From Membranipora membranacea (taxonomy: Eukaryota > Bryozoa > Gymnolaemata > Cheilostomatida > Membraniporidae), in NCBI GenBank assembly GCA_914767715.1, contig OU612074.1, positions 17,780,062 to 17,844,061 of the forward strand: a DNA stretch of 64,000 nt, in the 5' to 3' direction. The first letter of the stretch is position 1. Each line of letters begins with the position of its first letter. The notes under the pieces were generated by a model, which was given only the letters and a program-made list of their open reading frames with translations, was not told the DNA's origin and did not search any database. A program made the translations under genes and the position numbers. Below are positions 1 through 12,200 of the stretch, piece after piece.

Positions 1-281
1 ACGTCTGAGGAATAATCAGGTCATGTCACAAAATAATGATCACTAAAATGAGCCCACTCTATTCTACGAAAACAGTACATCTTAAAGTCTTTGGTAGGTC
101 AGCACACAGGCCAGAACGAGCGTAGCGTGGTTCACCAAGGCATTACGACTGCAATAATGATTGTGCCTAATGTTATGTCTTATTTAAAAGCAACGATGAC
201 ACTCGGCAGAAATATTACACCGAACATACAAAATGGCAATGAAGTGGTCCCTTATTGATATCAGAACAAAAGTCTACTAAC

Positions 282-3200
282 CAGGCGCACCAGACCCGAA
301 TGGTGTCGGTGCTGAGGATACTAGAGTACCAAAGGCAGGTGCGGAGGCAGACTGTCCGAATCCTGTTCCAAATCCGAATGCAGGCTTTTGACCGTCAGTA
401 GCAGTAGTGGACTTGCCGAAGATCCCTGAAGTAGCTCCGGTTGAGCTGGCTGCTTTTCCAAATACTGAGGAAGCTGCTGTGGCTTGAGAAGTCGAACCAA
501 AAGCCGGAGTTGAGCCTACAATATAAAATGACAATAATATATAATGTGATATAATATAATTGCTCAAATTTTATGTGGCTGCACACCTATAATATTGGTC
601 AAACTCTGCCAAGCAGAAGAGAGTGAACAACCTCATATGGGTCAAACTTAGGTGAGCTAGCTCAAAATAAATAAGATTCACAGCATTCAAGTTCTAGCTA
701 AAGTTGATTTCTGACAGGCAGACAACTATAAAGGTTTTTTCAGCTACTTGATTCAAATTCACTTATTTTCTCTGCACAATATGCTTCAATATGTGTAATC
801 TTATCACTCACCAGAGCCGAATGCTGGCTTATTGAGAGACAAATCATGTGCTGTACCTGAGCCAGAACCAAAGGCTTGCTCTGTAGAAAAGAAAGATATT
901 TTTGAATAAGTTTGTATTTAAATTAGTATTGGAATTCTGCCGTATTACGCAGGCGCCAACCAAAGGCGCGTACAGGAATTTATCAATACAGCAACCAAAC
1001 AACAAAATCTCTGAATTCATTTACAGTTTCAATAACAGGTGAAAAAAAACAGAACACAAATGAAACAAAATAATATGAAAAATAAATGGTCATGTTCATC
1101 AATGTTACGGAAAGCCGAGACCAATTTTAATGTCTTTGCTAGAATTCTGAGTCTTACTGGCTAGGGGGAAAACTCCAAATGCAGCAAGACATGAAAATTG
1201 ATGTTTCAAATAATTACGTTTATTAAGCTCATCCTCCCTATGCTTCTTCTCAGCGGCGTATTTGTAAAAAACTACAAAATGATTCCAAGGCCAAAGCTCA
1301 ATTTTCGTTTTCCATTTAAGTTTGTTCATATTATTTTGATGTACATGAACGTGTAACATGTGCCTTATAGCATAAACAATGATCAATACTCAATAGGCAT
1401 TTGGCTTGTATGTCGTAGCTGTAAGGGTAGAGTGTAGTCATATGACACATGGTCATGTACTGAATCATTTACTGTCAAAGTAGGATTCAAATACTCACTG
1501 AGCGGTCCGAAGTCAGCCTCGGTAGGCACGGCATGCTTAGTACCCGTAGGAGCAGCAGTGGGTGTAGTCCCGAGACGACTGAATATAGATGGTTTACTAG
1601 TAGCTGCCGAGGCAGCGGCACCACCGAACACAGAAGAGGCAGCTGATGTAGATGCTGGAGCGCCGAATGGTGTGGTGGAGGAAGCTCCACCAAAAACCGA
1701 GCTTGGATTTGATCCGGAGGAGAATCCACCGAAAGCTGCAGCTGGGTTAGGAGTCGGCTGGGCGCCTGAAAGACCAACAGTTTGTATATAGAGAAGTTAT
1801 ATTATAGACATAGTTCTTACTACATGGCAATCTTAAGATACAAATGAGTGATACAAATAGTATGAGTTTAGAAGTAAGTGAACACGTCCTGACTATCAAA
1901 CTTTAGATTTGAAGCTGTCTCATGAGGCATCTTTTTCATTCCCCTTTTCATAAAACTCTAGTAGCTCATTTTAACAAACTATTATCGACTCAGCGAAACA
2001 ACCTAATGTTCTGTGTTCGATGACAGAATGAAAGAAGCAACGACAAAGTAAAAGTACTAGGCTAAGTAAAAGAGCCTTATCAACTCACCTGTGGCGCCTC
2101 CACCAAATATAGATGATGCTGCAGGAGCCGCTGTAGTACCTAGTTTCTGCCCAAAAGGCGCTGAAGCGTGCGCTGAAGCGTGCGCTGAAGCGTGCGCTGG
2201 TGGTGGTGCTGTGTTGCCGAATATGCTGGTGATGGCGGGAGAAATACTAGTGACATTGTTGGTACCGAATCCCGAGAATATGCCAGCACTGGCTGCTGCC
2301 GGTGGACCGCTATTTACTGACACCGAAGATGCAGATGACGAAGAGGGATTGGAGCCGCCAAAGATGGCTGCCATGTCACTTGATTGATTTGGTAACTGAT
2401 TTGTGCTAGATGGTGAGTTTTTGATGGGAGCACCGGTCATGAAATTAATTCCAGTGCTCATAGCAGCGGATGTAACAGGGAACTGTAGAGCAGCAGCTGT
2501 GTTTCCGAACATGCTTGTCTGACTGTTAGACGGAGTCACCGTGAGACTAGTGTTAGAGTTGCTGGCGATGGTTGCCATAGAGGCAGAGTTGCATAAGCTC
2601 ACAGCCGAATTAGACGTTATACTCATAGCCACCGATACCTCGGGTTCATCTGTTGCAGCATTAGGTGCGGAGAGAGTGTTTATTGAGGGATTTCCAAAGC
2701 CAAATAAGGCAGTGCTGGAAGTAGTGACTGCTGGCTGCTGGGCACCGAATCCGAATAAGGTGGCACTAGGATTGGTGACTGTAGGCCCACTATTGCCAAA
2801 TAAGGCAGTGCTAGGATTGTTAACTGTGTGTTGAGCCGAGCTTTTGCTAAACATGGCTGTGCTGAGCGGCTGTTGGGCTGATGCAGTCATCGTGGTTGGT
2901 GCCACTAGTGAAGTCCTGAAACAGATCAACAAATCAAATTTACTCTGACTGACTTTTTATGAAAAATTACTTAGAGGAATACAGAGAAGGATGTGGCACA
3001 TGGAATTCTTGAAGTTTGTAGACAGGCTCAAGAGTAAATTCACTATACTGGGTCAAGGATTGATAGGGGGATGGGAAAGTGGTATATATAAAGCTTAAAT
3101 TCATTTGACTGAATGAAGTTTTCTGCATGGGTGTGTAAAATAGACTCCCCCAACTCACCTAAGTGCCACTCACATTATTGAACCACTTTTATATACTTTT

Positions 3201-6200
3201 CATGTGGATTCAAACTCATATAAAAAACAATGGGCTGTATAAATTTGGAGTTATCTGCTCTCAATTTGCTAAAATAATTCATTTGGCTTTTTACCTGCAA
3301 GCTTTTTTTTGGGACTATGATCAACAATGGAGATATTCAGAAATGCAGAAATTCTCAACTACATAGGAAAATAATTTTAATCTTGGCATTGCTTAGTTAA
3401 TTTTGACCATCAATCATTGTCATCACTCTTATTCAATGCCGAGATTATTCAAGATTGACAAATAATAAATGTTACAAGGGTGAGTAGTACAGATCATGAA
3501 TAAATTAGAATTTGCCTTCCCCTGGTTAACCCTTGATGGAGTATAGCTACTATTATTTGTACCATGGAAGCTTTCATCACAACAGCCATACTTTTATTTG
3601 ATTTGAATAAAGTATGTCATGACAAGTCATGTGACTTGCAGGGAACCAACAAAACTTTAAAGAGCATTTTTTATCTGGCTATATCTCAGGAAGTTATGGG
3701 CATCCATTCTTTAAACTTCACAGTAAGAATAAGTAGACATTGATTGATATAACGAGAAAGTAGGAAGGTGATGAACCAATCAGTCCAGTAGGTATGAGTG
3801 AAACACCAAGTACAAATTCTAGTTTCTACGATAGTTGATCTGACTAGATTACATGTACTGATCTGATTTTTGCACAGCAAAGATAAGATTTCTTTTAGAA
3901 ACAATATTGATGGCAATAAAAAGATCAAAATAAAACCCTACTGGAGAGGCCAAGCATTTGTCATCACAATCAAGTATCAACTTGAATATTCAAATATCCA
4001 AATAAAAATCAACATATTATAATATGTGTTTCATCTAATAACTTACATTGCCGTTTGGCTAGATGATTTGACAGCCGAGACTGGAGTGGAGTTAAAGTTA
4101 AAACCAGAGACAGGAGCTGATGTCACTGATGCAGCTGCTGGGGTACTGTTAAAATTGAAGCCGGATACTGGAGCAGATGCTGCTGGTGGAGCCGTTGATG
4201 ATGAATTGAAGCTGAATCCCGGGAAAGCTGCCGCCACAGAGGGAGCTGCCACCACTGGAGTCTCTGAGATATCCTGTCAAATAAAACACAACGTATTTGG
4301 TACATCACTATGTTGAAAACATTATGGTGATGGTCAATATGGCGACTGCTGGTAGCCAGTCTCTCTATAAATAAGAAGGAACTTTCATAAGTTTACAATG
4401 ATAAACATCTACCACACACCAAGAGGACAAGGGAATAGTGCATTGTGGGAATGGCCATTGGATACACAGCTAATAATTGCACCTGGTTTTTGTAGTAAGA
4501 ACACTCCCCAAAAATTTCAATAGCCCAATTTTCAAGCTAGGCCTATATGGGTATTTTCTCCATTTCTCCATGTTCAATTTATTTTAATAGTTACTTTTAT
4601 TGGTAGTCTATTTGATTCCAGTAGCGGAATGTATTCCGAATAGTGTCAAAAAAAAGAGGAAAAGAAAAACAAAAAGCTTGATAATGAAGATAAGTTAGAA
4701 CAAAGTATTTGCATAACTATGGGAGATAAAAGATCTTTAAGAAAAAATCCAACAAAAACTGCTTTAGTAATTCATAACAAATTCTAAGTTGCGTCACCTA
4801 CACAAACTAGTGGGGGTTCCCAGACATATAAGTCAGCGTCAGCGCGGAAGCTTCTCCAGACAAGCCGTGATTTATACAAATTTTTTGGTATGACGCGTCT
4901 TATACGTTTAGCCCTCAGCGACTGTATTGCTGTCTTATCGTTCGGGTCATCAATAAATGAAAAGCCAGGTTTTCTAAACCATTGCACACCATCAGGCTGA
5001 AGGTTTTCTAAGTTATAGTTACAAGGTTTAACTTTTAATAGCTCAAGATTGAGTTTACTGCGTTGTTCTATGAGTTTGTCTGACCACCTCTCCATCTCAA
5101 ACGACACTGATACATTCCCTTCAAACTCTTCCTTGTAGACGTCAGCAATAACCATTTCATTAGATAAAGCACATTTATCAAAGTCAGCCTTTAGTTTCAT
5201 GGTTGATTGCTTGCTGCCGGCAGCAGAGTGAAGTGCAACAGGGTTGTAGCTTTTGACACTAGAGTAAAACCTCATAGCCTCAACATACTTCTTGACATTG
5301 ACAAAACTACAGTGTTCATGTAGTCGCCTGATTTCCTTCTGTAGAAATGTAGGCGTGAATAGTTCAATTCCTAGTTTTTTGTTATCTGTTGGTCGCGAGG
5401 AGTCCCCACTAGCATGTTGAAATTGATGCATCATATCTTGTACACCCACATCTTGTAAGGTTGTTTGCGTCTGACGAGAAAAGGTTAGTGCAAAGCCGTT
5501 AGTTTGCGTTGATATAGAACACCCGAAGTGACCGCTTTCAATCTGTTTTAAGATGTCAGTGATTTCAGCGCTAAGACGACATCTAGGTAATGTTTCGGAA
5601 AGTTTCGCCACGATAGTGGATTGTCGACAAAACGGGCAAAGTATCCGTTCAGCAGTTCTTAGTGTATGCCCATGTCCCATTCTTACAGTGTCCTTCCTAA
5701 GCTTAATGATGCAGTCTTTACACACTCGATGCTGACATTTAAACACATGAAGATCTTTCACATTCGCGCAAATTCCACATTCTACCAGCTCTTTCAGCTT
5801 CTGAGTAGCAGTCAGGCTGCTGCTAGTAGCCATTTTCTTAGTCTAGATGCCAACTTTTGAGCAAGAGAAATGAATTTGAACCTTGACGAAGTTTTTTGTG
5901 CAATGATCAAATCAATACAGGACGTCAAACAATGGTTCAGTTCATGTGAATGGTGTATCAACTAACTGAATTGTTCAACACCTCACGTGAATAGTCATTG
6001 ATCAGTATTGGTTTATGTGAACTATTGTAGGCCTTGTTATTAATCAAGCGTGATAAGTAACCTTGTTTGTTTAACGTCTACTGAATGGATATGTCAATCG
6101 CCAGTCACGGGAATTCCCCCACTTGAACATTCAAACTGAGCAATTAATGTAATTGAGAGGCGCATGGACTTTGCCATGAAGCTGGCTAGGTGACATAAAA

Positions 6201-9200
6201 GATAGTTTATGCCAACTCCAATAACATACTACACTGTATCAAAAATTTTTTTTAATGGATGAGCCGATCTTACATGGGGGGGGGGGGAGCTGAGATGGTT
6301 CTAAGAAGAGAATTAAATCAAAACATAAGTTAAGTTCAACTGCAATATCACAGATTTATTTTTTGCACTGCTGGTCATTTGTAATATTCTTCATGTATTT
6401 AATTAGTTAATGTTTTTTGTGTGTTGATAGTGTACGTGGGGGTGGGTGGCATGGCAACTCTCGAGGACAGTAAGTATGATCGAGAGATAGATCGGCGGAG
6501 AGTGGAGAAGATGTTAAGAGATATTGTGTACAGTGATGAGGAAATGGAGCCAGAAAAATAAGCAACTGCCACTACACATCAGGTAGGTTTCTATCTTTCC
6601 TTATGATCTCAGCCACAAACCACCACTTCCCACTTATTGTCAGGTTAATCTCTTGTTACCACCATAAGGGAGTAGTAAGTGTTAGATAGTCTGTGAATAA
6701 GCTCGTTTGAGGTAACTCATCTTAGGCTAGCGCCATTTTTCCCTAGTTAGGGTGAGATATTATTGAGTTGAAAAACTTACTATATAACTCAACTTTATTG
6801 TGCAATGACAGAAACTATACCAGACTCAAACAATTTTCAGGTTAGAAATGAGGGAATGGTATACAAAAATATAGCTCGCCAGAATACACTGTAGATACAG
6901 GTAGCTTCTGAGAAAAGAGAGATCATAATTGGGTTTTACCTTAATAAAAATATATAACTCCAATAACATACTACAATGTATCAAAAATATATTTTTGTGG
7001 ATAAGCAAATCTAACATGGGGGCGGGGTTTCTAAGAAGATAGTTGAATCAAAACATCAGTTGTGTTCAACAGAAATATCACAGACTAACTTTTTTTCACT
7101 ATTGCCAAAGTTCACATGATATCAGAGAGGCTGCTACCATTATAAAAATCACAGAGGACCACTACCTAGGAGAGCGAACTGAGCATCTGCCCCACTGAAG
7201 TTGGGCTTGTCACATAACTATACGCCCCAGCCATTTGGTTAACATTAGAGTCATAGTATCGATTATTAGGGTCATCACTTCCGGTTGACATCAAAGTTTT
7301 CAGCCTCACAGCGGTGAGGATATAACTGTTCATCATCATCACCACTGCTACTTGTAGTATCATCAGTTTCCCCTTCATCATCGCTGCTCGCCTCTGGTTT
7401 CGGTGTATCGCATGATCTACCATTTACAGCCTGCTTATCTCCTTGATGATCGTTAGCCGATGTGACATGGTTAGCTCTCAGCATAATTTCTTCGTTGCCG
7501 TCATTTTCTGGTGCTCCTTCAACCCCAGTTTGTGTTGAGGGCTGGGCTTGGTCATTGCGTCGCTCACCTCCGTGAACAGCTTCAAAGTCCGGATCATCCC
7601 GCAGATCCAAGTTTTCCAGCTGCTTGAACAGGTTTGCTTGAAGTTCCTCCATGCCATCAGTTATCTGCTGCATTCCAGCAACGAATACCTCATCCTCTTC
7701 AGCCTTCTCTTGCTCCCGTCTCACCTCAGCCTCAGTTGGTGGAGAGTCAACTGGATCAGCAGGTTCGCTTGCATCAGAGTGGCTTGGAACTTCGATTCCG
7801 CTGTCAACATCATCGTTGAATCCAACCATAGACACGCTAAGTCTGATCGGTGTACCTTTTTCGTTGCATTGCAGATCAAGACTAATTGATTTAGTAGCAG
7901 CAGCAGCAGCGCTGCTCCGCCTCTGTTTAGTCGGGAGTTCAGACTCGGTTTGGCCTCCCTCAGACCAGCTGCGTTTCTGTCCACATTTCACAGCTTGAAG
8001 AGCACACACTGTGCAGCAGAGTGTGACGTAATCCGACTTAGCAGTTTCCTTGATGTCCTTCCAGCAGCTGAGGCAGTACACATGTTTACATTGCGGTACC
8101 TCGTAGTCCGATTCTTTGTCACAAGACTTGCACTGAGACATTTTCCTTACCGGTGCTTATGTTACCTAACCACTTAATGATGGACCTCGATAGTCACATA
8201 AATTATCCACATTGAATCAAAAGTACACACAATAGTAACAATGAGTGTTTGCACTAAAAATATCCATTACACCCGATTTGCTCTTATTTCACCCAATCAA
8301 AGCAACCCTCTCATAAGGGAGCAATTACAGTTTTGAATACACTTGAATAGGGATGATCAGATAATTTTCCAAGACAAACGATGGAGTGATAAAAAATCCC
8401 CTACACAGACAAGCCCAACATTTCCCATTGACACCCTGATGGATGCACAACCCCCCCTCTCCACCCCTAACACAAAAGTCCCAGGTACTTGGCTATGGTC
8501 AAAACAAACAAGCTCCTGCTAAAGATATTTCTCAAAATTAGAAATGTTTTGCTCTCATTAGGAGTTGCTCTCCCTTAAGTTGTGTATTCAGTTATTATAT
8601 GTCATGTTTGTTTGAAGATTGTGATGCCCATATAGTGACACAAACTGGTGCTAAAACCTTGAATACACAACAGGCTTCTTAAAAGCTGAGGTGAGGGGAC
8701 AATATCCTGTTCCTGACGTGGAGACCATGAGAGAGATGTGAAACAATATCAGGTACTTGACTGGCCTGGTGTGTTCATACTAGAGTGAAAGCAAATACAA
8801 GAAAGAAACCTGAATACTTTAGTCATTTACGCCATGAGCTTGATTATTGTAAGTAGAGCAGAGCTTGAACGTTGTGAGTTGAACAAAACATAGTGGAATA
8901 CTTACATTTCCGACAGTCTTAGTCTGTTTAGCTTCAGTTCCTGCTGCTTTGATTGGAGCAGCTGAGGGGAATGCGGATACGAGCGGATTAGAAGTCGCTT
9001 TAGGCGCTGGAACTTCAGCTACAAAACAAGTTATGAACAAAACATATATGAACTATGTTAATGTATAGCAAAATACGAAACTATAAGATTAATAAACACA
9101 TGAACCATAAACAAGTGGCAACTTATATATCTTTGAGAGCTACAATTTTACTCTCAACAGTTACAGCAGAGCGGCTGAATATTACGAATAGAGTATACAC

Positions 9201-12200
9201 TCAGCAACAGAATTGAAATCATGTAAATCATTAAAAAAAGAAAGAAAAAAGGTTTATTTAATTAATTTGTTTTCACTCCGGTATGAACACTAAGGCCTAT
9301 CAAGTACCTGACATAGTTTCACATACCTTTCTTGGTCTCTGCTACTGAAGCGGGAGTAGAGTGCCGTCCTGTCACCTCAGCGTTTGATGCAGCTTTTTGT
9401 GCCACCAACGTGTTAGCTTTAGGAATTGTAATTGTGGGCGGGACAATTGGCATAACAACCTGCAAGTACACGTCATTACTTATGTAACAAAACAGGACGA
9501 AATGGGGGGGGGGGGGGGGGGGCAAAATCCAAAGAGCAAATAATGGATATGTACGTTTCACAGCAGCGTGTTTGTTTGAAATATGGCAGAGTACCTGATG
9601 TTTCGTGACGTAAAAAATATTCTTCTCCCTGAAACAGGGAAAGCTCGTAAAATATGTATCAACCCAATAATATCTCACCTAAACTAGTGAAAATCGGCAC
9701 TAGCCCGAGATGAGTGACCTCAAACAAGCTTATTCACACTCTAGCTAGTTCTTGCTCCCTCATGGTAACAAGAGATTCACCTGATTCTAGGTGGGAAGTG
9801 GTGGTTTATGTATTAGATCAATACAAAAGATAGAAACCTACCTGCGGTGTGGTGGGAGCGGGTTGTTCTTGCTCATTCTCCTCGTCGCTGCTTTCTATAT
9901 CGCGCAGCATTTTTTCCACCCTCCTCCTATCCATTTCGCGATCGTGTTCTCTATCTTCGAGCGTCGCCACCCACCCTGCATACGGCTATCGACACACAAA
10001 AACCATGAATACATGAAGAATATCACAAGTGACAATACCATGAGTATACAATAAGCGCATGGGGGGGGGGGGAGGAGACTCAATAGACTAACAAATGAAA
10101 TATGACCAGGATTTTTTCACAAATTCCACCGGCGGAATAACGGACAACTCCTGATAGACAATTTTGGAAAAGATATTTCCACAAATGAAAAAATATACAT
10201 GGCATTTTAATAAGGGAGTTAAATAAGTGGAATAAACTGTATAACAATAAAAACTGTATTATAGCGTACATCATGTTAGCGAGTAAACTTGGGTGTGATT
10301 GTAAAATATAAAAGCACTTTTCAGTTTTAGAACTTGGGCATGGGCTTGACATGACGAATACTGAGTAGCTTTGTAAGATAGAAACATAGCCAGGTTATTC
10401 GGGCTAATGTTTAACATGTTATAAGTTATAGTAACAAAACACAAAAACCTTACCATGACCACTTGAGGGATGACTGGTTCATCAATGGTGAATTCCATTC
10501 TTTCCTCAAGTTGAGGTGGTATGGTGGGTGGCGAGATGGTGGGTGGCGAGATGGTCGAAGGAGTGATGGAGGGTGGAGAGATGGTCTGAGGCTGAATGGC
10601 GGGTGGAATGACAGCGGGTGGGGCTATTGTTGGAGGTGGTATGATGGGTGAAGGTGATATGGTTGGAGGGGTGATTGTGGATGGCTGGATAGTAGGTGGT
10701 GGTATGGTGGCGGATGTAATGGTAGGTGTATTGCTGATTGGTGTTTGAGTTGGCATTGGTACTTCACACTTGAAGAAAGAAAATGTCACTTTATGTTGAA
10801 TCTCTCGCAATTTAATATTGTGAGTGAACAGAGGATGCATCACACTATTATGCGGACTTTTAAGGTCTCAATCAAATCAAGTTTGTTCCGAGTTAATTTT
10901 GTATTTGAAGTTGCTGCCCACAGAGAGATGAGGAGGGCAACTCCAAACTGAGGCAACATATTATATCAGGCCATGATCTTGTACCAGGAGGTATGTCCCA
11001 AAATCCCAGCTTGTACTCGTAACTTACTGGCTCTTTCTTAGGCCGGACTATCTTGAGTGCTAACTGTCCAGATCTCAGTGCCTCTTCTGCAAGAGTTATC
11101 GTAACCGGACTCCCCCTCGGGCTATTCTTCACTGAATGAAGCGGTGTCACTGAGATCCGCGATCCTGTCTCGCTCCCGTTTTCTAGATGCACGGGTGTAG
11201 GTAAACGGGAGCTGGCTCTGATAAAATAGAAATGTTGAAATCAAATACTTAATTCGGTAATAAAACATGAATGGTGTGAGGCATCGATCCGAACAACACG
11301 AATAATTCAACATTGCTATAACACTGAATACAATAATTTGAAATGTTGCACTTATACGATTCAATATAGATTACATTCCCAGAAAGCAAAAAATGGCCTG
11401 ATAAAACATGAGGAGACGATGTAAAAAAACTTGTCAATTATAATCATTAGGAACTATCTACTCTCTGTGATAAGAGTTGTTTTTCTTTAAATGAGAAGCT
11501 ATTAATGCATTCCAAAGCACATATAGAGCGATAATGCAAAACTCAACTCAAACTCAACGAACATTCTTGAATGTGATTCGGCAAAATTTTAAAGAGAAGC
11601 AGTAAAACTATATGCCCTTTGTAAGGAGGCGATATACAAACCTGAATCTTCATTGTAACCGCAAATCTTGAGGCAATATTGAAAAAACCATAACAGAGCC
11701 ACACCTACTTACCTACTATTTGTAGTATAGCCGTATGGACAGGATCGCGGTAATTGTTGTTCGCCGCCATTCGCTTCTCTCCATCGCTGTCAAATTCAAA
11801 ATTTCAGAAATTTAATCGACACAACATCAATCAGGTCTACAGTCAACGATCCAGCCTAGTGCATTACAATACACATCACACTATGAGGTCTAAACTGCAT
11901 GACTTGTGGGGGAAGCTCTTTAAAAGAAAGCATATATCCGAAGGTCAGAGAGTAATACAATTTAGAGAAGCAATGACTTGATAAATAGTTTTTATTTCAG
12001 CTGCAAGAATGTCAGACAAGCATTTCATTAAATAATACGGTGGGGTCAACAAAAAGCTCAAAAGAAAATTGTGTAAAGCATTGCCGCAAGAAAATGGAAT
12101 CACTGAGTAGCGGTTTTTCTCTCGAAATCAGTGCGGCAGTGTTTTTGATCAACAACTGATAAGCTGGACTGACTAGACAGATAAACTGTTCGTACTTGGT

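Noticed and set aside
1558-2834. Plus-strand frames opposite the FG exons
   Set aside because: They are antisense shadows of nucleoporin exons 14 and 15; the minus-strand frame has the FG repeats and the splice sites.
5930-6020. Repeated TTCATGTGAA-like motifs upstream of the first RING gene
   Set aside because: The units are too few and irregular to call a regulatory array.
7548-8177. Plus-strand frames opposite the second RING gene
   Set aside because: They are antisense shadows created by its acidic and Ser-rich composition; the RING cysteines and ATG are on the minus strand.
9842-9985. Acceptor ATGCAG within nucleoporin exon 10
   Set aside because: It would put the exon out of phase with exon 9; the acceptor GATAG 11 bases upstream keeps the frame.
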